Shown here in pieces: positions 34,085 through 45,436 of a stretch of 64,000 nucleotides of DNA (within the stretch, counting starts at the first letter, position 1; every line of letters begins with the position of its first letter). The stretch comes from Ypsolopha sequella. Its lineage: Eukaryota; Arthropoda; Insecta; Lepidoptera; Ypsolophidae. Location of the stretch: NCBI GenBank assembly GCA_934047225.1, contig OW203988.1, positions 310,001-374,000 of the forward strand, given 5' to 3'. The notes under the pieces were generated by a model, which was given only the letters and a program-made list of their open reading frames with translations, did no database searches and was not told the DNA's origin. A program made the translations under genes and the position numbers.

Positions 34085-34600
34085 TTTGATGACGTCACGC
34101 TAGTAGTGGCACAAAGAAGACAAAGAAAAAACACGTAATTTTCATATTCGACGACTCGTTTCTTGACGCGGCGCACTCGAAGGTGTTTCTTAGGATATCC
34201 TTGGCGGGTTTATGCTTCCCACAGGTGTTCCAATGAAGCTATTTGATGACGTCACGCTTGAAGTGGCACAACGAAGACAAAGAAAACACGTAATTTTGAT
34301 ATTAGACGATTCTTTTCTTGACGCGGCGCACTCGAAGATGTTTCTTAGGATATCCTTGGCGGGTTTATGCTTCCCACAGGTGTTCCAGTGAAGCTTTTTG
34401 ATGACGTCACGCTTGAAGTGGCACAATGAAGACAAAGAAGATACGTGATTTTGATATTTGGCGACTCTTTTCTTGAGGCGGCGTACTCGAAGGTGTTTCT
34501 TAGGATGTCCTTGGTGGGTTAATGCGTCCCACAGGTGTTCCAGGGATTCCTTTGACGAGTCCTTGATGACGTCACGCTTGAAGACGACAACTAATTTTCC
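34085..34600. repeat. ~157-bp tandem repeat in the BEL/Pao 5' leader
   Basis: A block with GATGACGTCACGCTTGAAGT, GACAAAGAA...CACGTAATTTT, GACGCGGCG, ACTCGAAGGTGTTTCTTAGG and CCCACAGGTGTTCCA is repeated a bit over three times. Each copy carries TGACGTCA (34090-34097, 34247-34254, 34402-34409, 34567-34574), the full palindromic CRE recognised by CREB/ATF bZIP factors. The array lies between the 5' LTR and the Gag start. Confidence 0.85.
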
Positions 34601-34618
34601 TCGTAGATCGAAGGACCA
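34601..34618 (-). other. Candidate primer-binding site
   Basis: Directly inside the 5' LTR the minus strand reads TGGTCCTTCGATCTACGA. Position and the TGG start fit pairing with a tRNA 3' end (CCA). Which tRNA is used cannot be told by eye. Confidence 0.6.
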
Positions 34619-34961
34619 TGTTGGGGTGTCAGTGCCCGCTGTTCCTAGATGTTCTGGACGGGAGTTCTGACGGGATAGCTCGAGTAAAATAAACGGAGTG
34701 TAATTTTAGGTGCTGTATTTTAAGGACAATAGTGTCGCGTGCGTGTATGTACAAGATCGCAGAGAGAAGAGAATGACTAAACATAAAAATGAATGATTGA
34801 ATGAATGAAGGCTGATTGAATGAATGAAGACAGATAGAATGATTGATTGAATTATTGAATGAATGAATGAATATAAATTAAACGCGCGCACTTATAAATA
34901 AGTCTAAAACCGCACGGCGGCCGGTACCCGTCACGCACCGGCTTGAAGATTGTCTCCAACA
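34619..34961 (-). repeat. 5' LTR of the intact BEL/Pao element
   Basis: 343 bp, identical by eye to the LTR at 27985-28327. It drives transcription leftwards (minus strand), opposite to vg. Confidence 0.95.
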
Positions 34962-34965
34962 CAAT

Positions 34966-35825
34966 AATGCATCTGATGCGAGGCGGAGTCCATGCCGTCA
35001 GGGTCCCTGATGCATGCCGGTTCCCCGCGTTCACCCAAACAAAAAGTCAGTTCAGTTCAGTTCTGTGCGTGGTGCGGGGTGCGGGGTGCGGGGTGCGTGG
35101 TGCGGGGTGCGGGGCGAGACGTGTCGCTGGAAGGACCTTTACACTCTGATTACCTAAAATACTAACTGGTAAAATACGCAGCAGTGAGTTCGTGACTTCA
35201 ACATGGGATGCAAACGGAGGCGAAAAAATTTATTTAGAAAAATTAAAAAGTTATTTAAAACGCAGTTATCATAAACATAACATAATTACCTACATTATTA
35301 TCAATACTATAATATTGTAAAATGCACCTGAGTTTTTCGGAATTAATGTGCATAGTATTTGATTTGAGCTTAATTACCACTTGCGTGTACTTGTACCCGA
35401 AGTACGGCGATAAAGCTCACCAGTTCACCACCCATCACGTTGGGACGTAATATATTCGTCGGTGAAACGTGGGTGTATCGAGTGTCGACTGTAACTCGTA
35501 TTTCACAGTTCACAATCGGAACACCTGTAACACCCGCTCGGGGATTCATGTCGTGACGATTTATGTATTATATTATATTATTATTGTAATATTTTGAAAA
35601 TTATTCTGGAATAGAAAAGTTTGTATGACTAGACTAATGGACGTTGAAAAGGCGAAACAGGTCTGTCAGGATCGTGGCAGATGGAAATCTGTGGTTTTTG
35701 GGAGACAGCAGTGAGAATGTGTAGATACGTATTTATTTTCTAAAATTTCTGTGGTCATTTACATACAATATAGGCTGGATCACTATTCTCAAAAGGTATG
35801 GAAGGTAATATTACGTGCTAAACAC
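34966..35825. other. Unrecognised intronic DNA with a G-rich run
   Basis: No gene. A run at 35070-35117 repeats GTGCGGGG five to six times and has the spacing of a G-quadruplex motif on the + strand, which would be present in vg pre-mRNA. The part at 35380-35570 (TTCACCACCCATCACGTTGGG...) resembles an interspersed repeat I have seen in moths, but I cannot fix its borders. Confidence 0.45.
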
Positions 35826-35826
35826 G

Positions 35827-36922
35827 AATTTCGATGTTGGCAGGCCCAAATCTTGACCGCAAGTTCATAATTTCGATGATGGCAGGCCCAAATCTTGACC
35901 GTAAGTTCATAATTTCGATGTTGGCAGGCCCAAATCTTGACCACAAGATCATAATTTCGATGATGGCAGGCCCAAATCTTGACCGTAAGTTCATAATTTT
36001 GATGTTGGCAGGCCTAAATCTTGACCGCAAGTTCATAATTTCGATGTTGGCAGGCCCAAATCTTGACCGCAAGTTCATAATTTCAATGTTGGCAGGCCCA
36101 AATCTTGACTACAAGTTCATAATTTCGATGTTGGCAGGCCCAAATCTTGACTACAAGTTCATAATTTCGATGATGGCAGGCCCAAATCTTGACCACAAGA
36201 TCATAATTTCGATGATGGCAGGCCCAAATCTTGACCGTAAGTTCATAATTTCGATGTTGGCAGGCCCAAATCTTGACCGCAAGTTCATAATTTCGATGAT
36301 GGCAGGCCCAAATCTTGACCGCAAGTTCATAATTTCGATGTTTGCAGGCCCAAATCTTGAGCACAAGTTCATAATTTCGATGTTGGCAGGCCCAAATCTT
36401 GACCGCAAGTTCATAATTTCGATGTTGGCAGGCCCAAATCTTGAGCACAAGTTCATAATTTCGATGTTGGCAGGCCCAAATCTTGACCGCAAGTTCATAA
36501 TTTCAATGTTGGCAGGCCCAAATCTTGACTACAAGTTCATAATTTCGATGTTGGCAGGCCCAAATCTTGACCGCAAGTTCATAATTTCGATGTTGGCAGG
36601 CCCAAATCTTGAGCACAAGTTCATAATTTCGATGTTGGCAGGCCCAAATCTTGACCGCAAGTTCATAATTTCAATGTTGGCAGGCCCAAATCTTGACTAC
36701 AAGTTCATAATTTCGATGTTTGCAGGCCCAAATCTTGAGCACAAGTTCATAATTTCGATGTTGGCAGGCCCAAATCTTGACCGCAAGTTCATAATTTCAA
36801 TGTTGGCAGGCCCAAATCTTGACTACAAGTTCATAATTTCAATGTTGGCAGGCCCAAATCTTGACCACAAGTTCATAATTTCGATGATGGCAGGCCCAAA
36901 TCTTGACCGCAAGTTCATAATT
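35827..36922. repeat. 42-bp minisatellite, 26 copies
   Basis: The unit starts AATTTCGATGTTGGCAGGCC and ends GACCGCAAGTTCAT, 42 bp (14 codons), so one frame stays open for 383 codons on + and others stay open on -. Variation is limited to a few sites (ATGTTG/ATGATG/ATGTTT; GACCGC/GACCAC/GACTAC/GAGCAC). Variant units recur in a pattern (for example DR, DY, DR, EH as read in the open frame), a sign of higher-order duplication. The translation matches no protein and reads open on both strands, so it is not taken as a gene. Confidence 0.95.
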
Positions 36923-37369
36923 CAAGATGGCGGTCGTTTTCTTGATATTGCGATATTATTTCTCTCGGGAGTTTTTTTCGTCTAAGGTCGTAAAACGCAA
37001 TAGTAATCGTGTTAAACTGTTTAAAGAATAATTTAGCCATATTTAGTATGTAAAATAATACTCTTAAAACTGATAATTTAGCAAAAAAAATATTTGGCAT
37101 GCCAACAACAAAATTTGTGTTCAGTTTTGTCGCAAAACGCAATAGTAATCGTATTAAACTGTTTTAACAGTAATTTAGCCGTTTTTAGTATGTAAAATAT
37201 TCAAAAAGGGATATTTTTGTAAAAAATTTGGCGTGATGACTTGAAAATTCGGTCCAATTTAATAGAAAACCTTATTTGACCAAATTTTACCCTCCATGCC
37301 GTGAGAATTAACAACTATCGAAAAGTGAACCAGTCGAATATTATAACTATTTATACAGTTTAACTATTT

Positions 37370-37798
37370 ACATCTTTGATCTTGAACAAAATTACATGAA
37401 CTGCATCTTGCCAGAAATAATTGATCCAAGGTACACCAGGAAAATGACAATAAGATACCCTATTTATATACAAGAAGCAATGGAAAACAAAACAAACACA
37501 AAGACAACTAAAATGACTCACACTGACATTGACAGGGCAAAAAAAAAAGAGAACACAGAAAAAAAAACCGGAAGAAATCCTTCCCTCTGATCTTCCAAAA
37601 ACCAGTAAGAGGAAACGCAGTTTAATTACGAAAAGTTACGACAATAAGAGAAATAAAATAAATGAAACTGAAGATGACAAAGAAAACAGAGACATTAATT
37701 TGAATTACGCCACCGACTTCCCAAATATTGCTATACAAGAATTCGGAAAAACAAGCGATGACGAAGAAGTTCACGTGAGAGGTAGTAAGATATCATAG
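37370..37798 (+). pseudogene. YqaJ-type exonuclease C-terminus plus charged tail
   Basis: From about 37385 the frame reads NYMNCILPEIIDPRYTRKM, the same FY..C(I/V)LPEI(I/V) end as the YqaJ fragment at 309-602. A frameshift in the A-run at 37540-37565 leads to the frame 37529-37798: a Lys/Glu/Asp-rich tail with KTSKRKRSLITKSYDNKR and an acidic end (DDEEVHVRGSKIS). The nuclease core is missing. It is a worn passenger of the inverted-repeat element. Confidence 0.5.
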
Positions 37799-38059
37799 AA
37801 GACAATTGAATTTTAGTGAATTTTAAATGTTATTTTATAGAAAAAAGACAGGTTTGTGGGTTTATACTGCAAATAAAATAGTCTTAAGAGGCTTTAAAAA
37901 ATAAAAATTAAATAAATATTATGTGGATTTTATTTTTGTCATAGTCACTCCATAGAAAAAAATAATTGAAATAGCATGCAAAATTTCCATAATCCAAAAT
38001 CTAGATATTGCTTGAACCCATCAAATGAAATATTTTTGATAGACAATATTTTTAATTCT
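37799..38059. other. Inner 3' region of the inverted-repeat element
   Basis: AT-rich, no coding sequence; leads into the right arm at about 38060. Confidence 0.35.
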
Positions 38060-38559
38060 AGCGGCATGGAGGGTAACATTTGGCCAAAAGAGCTTTTTTA
38101 AACTAAAGCGGACCTGCTGAACATGAATTTTGATCTTGGCATGCCAAATTTTTTCGTTTTTCGGGTATATCACATACTAAAAACGGCAAATTCCTGATTC
38201 AACAGTTGAACACGATTACTATTGCGTTTTGCGACAAAACTCAACCCTAATTATTATGTTGGCACGCCAACGTTTTTTGCACAATTATTTGTTTTTCCGT
38301 TATTTTACATACTAAAACGGCTCAATTACTGTTTAAACAGTTTTTTATTTTTCATTATTTATTTATAATAACACTTTTTGCACATTTACTCAAATAACTT
38401 AAAAGACAAATGAATAATTAAACATGGTGTACAAGGGCGGCACTTATTGCTAATAGCAATATCTTCCAGGCAACCCTTGATGAACAAAAATAACATGTGG
38501 AGGTGTAAATACTAATCAGAAAATAATAGAGAGATCTAGATTAAAATATAAATCTAAAT

Positions 38560-40298
38560 ATCTAAAACGTAAACTTACATATAAAAATACATGAACATAC
38601 TTAAATAAGTGGATAAGTATGAAACTCTCTTTAATCTTAATAATAAGCCGAAACCTAGTTGTACACCTTTCTCCTTCATAACTGCTACTACGAGTGACGT
38701 TAAGAAAGCCATTCTAGCCATATCGTCTAAAGCCGTAGGTGACGATGAAATATGTTCGCAAATGTTATTTACGATTCTGGACGAACTCTTACCTACCATC
38801 ACCCATATTATGAACTATTCTATGGTAACCTGCTCCTTTTCCTACTGCCTGGAAACAAGCTAACGTCATTCCTTTACCCAAAACATCTAACCCTTCCTCT
38901 TTCTCACATTATGGGCCTATCTCAATCCTTCCCATCCTTTCCAAAGTCCTTGAATCCCTTGTTCATGATCAGCTGACATCTTACCTCTCCAAAAATAACC
39001 TACTGAATCCATATCAGTCAGGATTCCGTAGTGGACATAGTACAGTTACTGCTCTACTTAAGGTTACGGACGATATTCGTTTCGCAATCGACAGCAAACA
39101 AGTAACTGTATTAACATTATTAGACTTTAGCAGTGCGTTCAATTGTGTCAACTTTGACGTACTGTTAGGGGTCTTAGGCTCTCTTAACGTATATCCTCTA
39201 GTAATAGAATGGTTTGATACCTATCTTCGTGGTCGGCGGCAGTGCATACGCTCTGGTGATGTTACATCAGGGTGCTGTGAACTCACTGCTGGCGTTCCTC
39301 AAGGTGGCGTTCTCTCTCCTCTCCTGTTTTCAGTTTTTATTAACTCAATCACTGACACCTTATGTTCTCGCTACCATCTCTATGCAGACGATTTGCAGCT
39401 TTATCTCCATTTCCCAGTGAATGAAGCAGAGTCCGCAATTAGAAAAATGAATGATGATCTTGATAAAATAGAAAAATGGGCGAAATCTTATGGTCTACTC
39501 GTCAATCCAAACAAATCGCAAGCTTTGCTGCTCGGTAGTCCATACATGTTAAGGCAACTGAGTAACTCAAATATACCAGCTGTGACAATGAATGGGGTTC
39601 CTATTGTGTTGCTAAAACTGCTAAAAACCTGGGTGTTATATTCGACAGCAGCTTGTCTTGGGCTCCTCACATAAATGGGATCAGTAAAAGAGTGTTTGGA
39701 GCATTTCATGCTCTGAAGCGCCTCCAGAATTTCCTTCCCTTTAAAACTAAAATCTCCCTTGCACAATCTCTTCTTCTTCCCTTGATCGATTATGCCGATG
39801 TCTGTTTTCTTGATGCCAATGAAGAGTTGCTAAATAAGCTTGAGCGCCTTCAAAATCTGGCTATTCGTTTCATCTATGGCTTACGTAAATTCGACCATAT
39901 ATCCTGTTTTCGCAAAGAGCTCAAATGGCTCCCTATCCGTCAGCGTCGTCATTTACATATCCTTACCCAGCTTTACAGCATTCTCAGTAATCCTCGCTCC
40001 CCTTCTTATCTTCGTGAACGATTTGAACTTTTGTTGTCTTCTAGGGACAAGCCGGCTCGTGCACGTACTGTCTCTCTTCTCAAAACTCCTGTGCACAAAT
40101 CGTGTGCTTTCGGCCAGTCCTTCACCGTCATGGCCATAAGATTATGGAATTCGCTTCCCCATAACATTAGAGACTGTCCTACACTCGGTATTTTTAAAAA
40201 CAGAGTGAAAGAGTACTACCTTTCAACTCCATGAGTATCTGTAGATAGCACAATATTTATTTTAACTATTGTTATGTATTTTTATCTTATTTTTTGTA

Positions 40299-40353
<55 letters not shown>

Positions 40354-40615
40354 TAAACATGTTTATTGTTTAAATAGTTACTTAATTATTATTTATGTAG
40401 GTATATTGTTGTTATTTATGTAAGTATATTAACATATTTAGTGTACACGTATGTATGTCTACTTTTTATTATTACTTCTCTTTTTTCAATCCGGGTTTGC
40501 TGGAAGAAATCTCTTTTTAGAGATAAGCTCGCCTCTGTACATGATGTATCTAAGTACTATGTACAAATGATGTTTTGTGTGTACAATAAAGAATATGAAT
40601 ATGAATATGGATACA
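38560..40615 (+). pseudogene. LINE reverse transcriptase, 5'-truncated, two frameshifts
   Basis: Frame 38609-38863: VKKAILAISSKAVGDDEICS (RT entry). Shift near 38840 into a frame without a Met, open to about 39620: HYGPISILPILSKVLESLV, NPYQSGFRSGHSTVTAL, LLDFSSAFNCVN, WFDTYLRGRRQ, AGVPQGGVLSPLLFSVFINS, YHLYADDLQLY (catalytic YADD at about 39381-39392). A second shift near 39620-39650 leads into 39653-40234: the C-terminal part with RLQNLAIRFIYGLRKFDHIS and a tail ending NSLPHNIRDCP...LSTP. A different subfamily from the 21.6-kb LINE. The 3' UTR carries (AT)n at 40303-40351 and ends in AATAAAGAATATGAATATG (40586-40606). No endonuclease, so truncated. Sense to vg. Confidence 0.85.
40303..40351. 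repeat. (AT)n microsatellite
   Basis: About 24 uninterrupted TA/AT dinucleotides in the 3' UTR of the LINE. Confidence 0.95.
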
Positions 40616-43600
40616 TACCTATAAAATATACACATCCATATATAAATAATAAATAAACATACAAAAATTATAATAATATTGAATATTTGAGTTCTAAGAT
40701 ACACTCTGTTGAGAAAAACCGATTCACTTTTATTTTAAAGTGATTTGTATTTTTTAATGCCTGAATTGACACTACTGGTTAGCGATTCCAGAGTCTTGCA
40801 GCGTGTACCGAAAATGAGTCACTGTAAAATCCTGTTCTGTTTTCTGTAATAGCTACCCTTTGACTGTTGCAGGAGGGCATTTCACGGGGAACGAAAATAC
40901 AAACAGAAATAAAATGTCAGCTTTCGGATGATTTTGTTGCAATAATTAGGTTACGTATAGCCATAAAAAAAATACATGTTTTTGGTTGAATCTTAAGGTA
41001 TTCATTTTCCACAAACCACGTTAATCGATTCATATTTGTACTGTCAATGAGTTTTTTTGTAACCCTCTATTGCACACTTCTTATCGATTTTGTTTCAGGT
41101 ATCGCTTTCGCGATTTTGGTGGTTTTTTTTAATAAAATTAGTGTGAATGATATCTATTCATTTTCCAAATACCACGTTATTCGGGTCAAAAAAAGCACCC
41201 CCTTTTTCCAAAAATACGTAAATCCACTGATGCAGTCAGCGGCAGCAAGATATTGTCAGTCTACGCCTAGCGTTGGCGCCCGTAAGACGTGGAACCTGTG
41301 CCCTTTTTTGCAAGCTATAAATATCTCCCAAAACTACTTCAAAACACATTGAAATTAATTTTATAAAGTAATATTTCGAGGAGCATCATATTCCTGCCGT
41401 TAAAAACTCAACAAAATATGCGTATGAGTGATTTAGCTACATCGTGCCATAGTCATAACAACAAAACCGAATGAATTTGGAATTAATTCATACTTTTATG
41501 CGGGAAAATAATATATGTTACTCTAAAAGAATAATTTTGTGATCGTTATTGAAACCCAAATTAATTTACTTAAACTTACTGAGATCTGTAACAAAGGTCA
41601 ATGACCTTTTCGTGAAATTACCCTCTAGTATTGGCTCACCATTTCAGGTCCAATAAGTGAAGATTTTTGCAAATTATATAGGTACACTTACTTGGGATAA
41701 ATCGCCAAGCATTTAAAATATAGAAATTTATTTTGAAATATTTACAGTGCATGGCAAAATTATTAGATCGTAGATAATCCTGTCGGTACATGTTCAGGTT
41801 CTGTTACGCAAAATGAAAACAATGAAACTCTTTTAGGATTAATTTGTTATCCCTATGTTTGTCTGTCTGTCCGTTTGTCTAGACAATTTTTTCTGGGTAA
41901 AATTAATAAATACCAATATAAACGGCCCTCTATAGAGCTGTAAAAACATACTTTTGACGTTTTTATTTATATTACGTTTTAGGTTTTTACGTTATTTTTT
42001 ACGTTTTTCATACAAATTTTCTCACTATGAAAATGTAGGGATGAACACTTGAGATAATATTTTGCATTTAAAAGTCAACACAGAAAGGAATTGTTGAACA
42101 AATAATGTAAAAAATATGAAAACCATGTTGTTCTATTCTAAAGGGATTAATTATCTACTGTTCAATGTGGCGATAGCTTTGTTTATTTTTTTCCTTGAAT
42201 TATTTTTTACTAAGATAACAAATAGTTTAATACAAGGTTTTCCTTAAGAGGTCCCTTTACCCCTGTATTTTTCTTAAAATTCATACAATAGGTATAAACC
42301 GAATGTGAAGTCTACAGCTTATTTTCTTATTATCTTTTTTCATGAGTATATTCTAGTGACATCTACGTCTCTATACAGCCCAAAAAGCAAAATTTGATAA
42401 AACACCATCATAATAGCTGTCAGGATATCGTCAATATTGCCTCGTTTTTACACAAAGTTTAACAAGTTTGTATATTTTTATCTATACTGGAAATAAAAAA
42501 GAGAGAAATACAGGCGTCGTTCATGTTAAGATGACTAAGTTTACACACTTTGCTAAGTATAAACAATTACCGTTTCATGGAAAACTGTTTTGACCTGAAA
42601 CCATTTCACAAATTCAATTAACTTATTTTGAATATCTTGTCATCTTGCACTTCTTGATGAGAAATACAATTTCAATAAGTAAAAATACAACTTTTAGTTA
42701 AGAAAACTTATAGTTAAAAGTCTGCTGTATGCATTAACATATTTTTAATTATATTACAATAGTAATAAAATAATTGGCTTATCCGTCGTCGTGATACCAG
42801 CCGTAAATTTCTTAAATAATCTGATATCACGCTTATGGAAAACCCAATTATTTTGAAGATACCATAATATCATTAAAATATGTTTATGCATATAGCAAAC
42901 TTTTAACAATAAATTGTCTTAGCTAAAAGTTGTACTTTACCGTTATAATTATTTCTTAATATTTTGTTACAAATTCGGAGAAATAGCCCTTAAGGAAAAC
43001 CTTGTATGAAAATATTTGTTATCTTTGTAACAAAGAAAAAAAAAAATAAACAAAGCTATCGCCACATTGAACAAACAGTAAATTATTAATCCCTTTAGAA
43101 TTAGAATTAAATAGAAAGATCTGGTTTTATATTTTTACATTATTTGTTCTACAGTTCCTTTCTGTGCTTTCTTTCAAATGCAAAATATTATGTGAAGTGT
43201 TGATCTCTATATTTTCATAAGGAGAAAATTTGTATGAAAAAGTTAAACAAAAGGCCATAAAAACGTTATAATATGTATATTTTACAGGGCTGTAAATATT
43301 AGCATTTATTGATTTTACCCAGAAAAATTGCCTAGACAAACGGACAAACAGACAAACATAGGGATAACAAATTAATCCTAAAAGAGTTTTGTTTTTTCAT
43401 TTTGCGTAAAGGGACCTGAACATTTCAAACTATGATACAAATAAATTTCTGTATTTTAAACACTTGGCGATTTATCCCAAGGGTAAACAGGTGTCCCAAA
43501 AGTCAACGCTTTCCCTTGGAAGGCTGGTAGGCCAGCTCATGACTGACCAGAATATCAAATTATGACCTCAGCAAAAAGTAGATAGTCTTCGAGTTGACGG

Positions 43601-43841
43601 TACTTCTAAATACAGTACAGTTCTAAATTATAAGAATAAAATTGATAAAGTCAAAAATAAACCTTGAAATGCTGTAACATCAGGAAGAAAAATAAAAACC
43701 CAATATATGAGCAATTTTTTGTAATTAGGTTAGTTCGACACCACACCCTGAAAAAAAATGTTCTATGTTAGTTTTGCAAATTGTCTTAAATAACGGCTCA
43801 TCAAATATTGTTTTTCAAATGATCTGGCAATTTCTGTGTAT

Positions 43842-44588
43842 TGTAGCGCTGACATTTCATTTTGGGTTCTCGAATTTACAACGGATCTACGAGCGCGGCA
43901 ACTAACAGTCGCCGGGTTTTTCCCTGGAACATTGTCGGTTGGAACGGCGCGCGGCTGGCGTGATGCTGGTTTGGCCAATGAGAGGCCACAGATGGGACGC
44001 AACGCTTGCATTTTGAATTTCGGCGCCCGCAAGCTATGAAAAGTTGAGAGAGAAAAACTAGTCCGAGAGAGAGGTCGGAGATGAGCGAAAACGACGACGT
44101 TTGGACAGTCTGGGAGCGGCATTCGTCGAAGAGGGTCGCGTGCAAGATAATCCACTTGAGGCAGAATTGAAAATCAAGTCTTGCTGTGGCTGCTGCTGAA
44201 GTAGAACGGTGCGGCGTGCGTCTGTTGGAAATTCGCCAGCCAGCCGTTAGAAGCTCGCCGTTGCGGTCGGACATCCAACCCCATAAGCGAAGTCTGCAGT
44301 CGAGCCCAGGTAGACCCAAATTAGGTACTTTAAGATAACTTAGGTTCTAGAAGTAGGGCATTAGGTGCTAGGCCTTTGATATTAATAAACCTTTCACGTC
44401 CTGTTAATACTTATGTTTTCTTTCTATACTTATGTCTTAACTTTCCCGCCATGTCACGCTAATTATAGATTCCTTATAGCAGAGGCCGAACCCCCCCTAG
44501 GAAGTCCTTGCTGGCTGCCGTGGCATCAATTGGTATCAGTAACCTTTTCAGTTAGTAACCTTGACCTTGTATAGTAGAAACCGTGACA
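43842..44588. repeat. 747-bp solo LTR with 4-bp target duplication
   Basis: Interrupts the left palindrome arm. Ends TGTAGCGC...CCGTGACA; flanks GTAT (43838-43841) and GTAT (44589-44592). The right arm shows the empty site as continuous GTGTATTACTTTTG (reverse complement of 46208-46221). GC-rich first half, AATAAACC at about 44382. The 130- and 147-codon minus frames inside match nothing. The 4-bp duplication and TG...CA ends fit a Ty3-like or BEL-like LTR left after LTR-LTR recombination. Confidence 0.85.
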
Positions 44589-45275
44589 GTATTACTTTTG
44601 AAAAAAAAGTTATTGCTATTTTACTACCAAAGGAGCTGCGTATTTTTTTAAATAATTAGAATTTAGAATGAAAGAGTGGCGGGCAGTAAAAATATTTGAC
44701 GTTCATTAGAAATGCCATTTAACACGCGTTAGAGTGAGATAAATAGTGACGCTATTTAAAATGAGTTGGAATAAGATAGTAACGCAGTTAAACGTAGTTG
44801 AATGAGAGAGGCATAATTGATATAGGCTACAGTGAGATAGATAGTGACGTGGTGCATTCCTTCTGAGAATATTTGTTAGTTTCCACTTTCTGTAATAACA
44901 ACTTTAGTAAAAATTTTTTGTAAAGAAATTTTTGGTCCAATTTATTTTCCCGCAAGTGTAAAACCAGCTCAACGGGCGAAAAATATTTAAAGAATGGGTA
45001 ATGGTGACAATTAACCGTCACAATATTATTATGTATCTCTAAAGGAGTGTCTGAAATGTTCCGAGGGTCAACTGATAAATCAAACACTCAAAAAACCACT
45101 TTTAGCCGACCATAATAAATTTACGTCCCGACGTGATAGCAAGTAGGATCAATGCCGTGTGACGATGATTGAAATACACTAATAAATTAGATAAAATAAA
45201 ATACGTATTACTTTTGACCCTGCCTCGTCCACTCTATTCGTATTTTTGCTATGGTGCCGCGAGCTTAGAGACCGG

Positions 45276-45436
45276 GGGCTCTACGGCGTAATTCTCATTT
45301 GTATCAACTTCAAGCAAATGCATGCGAAATTCAACGCGTGCAAAAGAGATGGCATGCTAGGCGGGCGTCGTCGCACGCACGTCAAATTTCAATCTCAAGT
45401 TGATGTTGATGAAAATGAGAATTACGCGGTAGACCC
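45276..45436. repeat. 161-bp palindromic MITE (copy 2), near the palindrome centre
   Basis: Reverse complement of 26442-26603. The right arm gives the empty site ACCGGGAC (as reverse complement); the flanks ACCGG and CGGGAC then imply a 3-bp CGG duplication. Present only in the left arm. Confidence 0.85.

Larger units (their letters stand above)
27981..34965 (-). mobile_element. Complete, young BEL/Pao LTR retrotransposon
   Basis: Two 343-bp LTRs with TG...CA ends (TGTTGG...CCAACA) flank a 6.3-kb interior with a single uninterrupted polyprotein. Target duplication CAAT at 27981-27984 and 34962-34965; counting the LTR edge A it could be ACAAT. A candidate primer-binding site directly follows the 5' LTR. 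The two LTRs show no difference I can find, so insertion is very recent. The element is antisense to vg, in intron 2. Confidence 0.95.
36940..38360. mobile_element. Inverted-repeat DNA element with YqaJ remnant
   Basis: The left arm has CGTAAAACGCAATAGTAATC twice (36987 and 37131), ACATACTAAAA-type words in reverse, and TTTTACCCTCCATGCCG (37284). The right arm mirrors these: CGGCATGGAGGGTAAC (38061), CATACTAAAAACGGC (38172), GATTACTATTGCGTTTTGCG (38213) and CATACTAAAACGGC (38307). The arms are about 300-380 bp and imperfect. The middle holds a coding remnant at 37370-37798. A partial relative lies at 49440-49580. I cannot name the superfamily, and clean termini were not found. Confidence 0.6.

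Noticed and set aside
35834..36985. 383-codon + frame and 121/115/86-codon minus frames
   Set aside because: A 42-bp unit is a multiple of 3, so frames without stops persist on both strands. No homology and no start context.
43763..44319. 130- and 147-codon minus frames
   Set aside because: They lie mostly inside the solo LTR; compositionally odd, with no motif.
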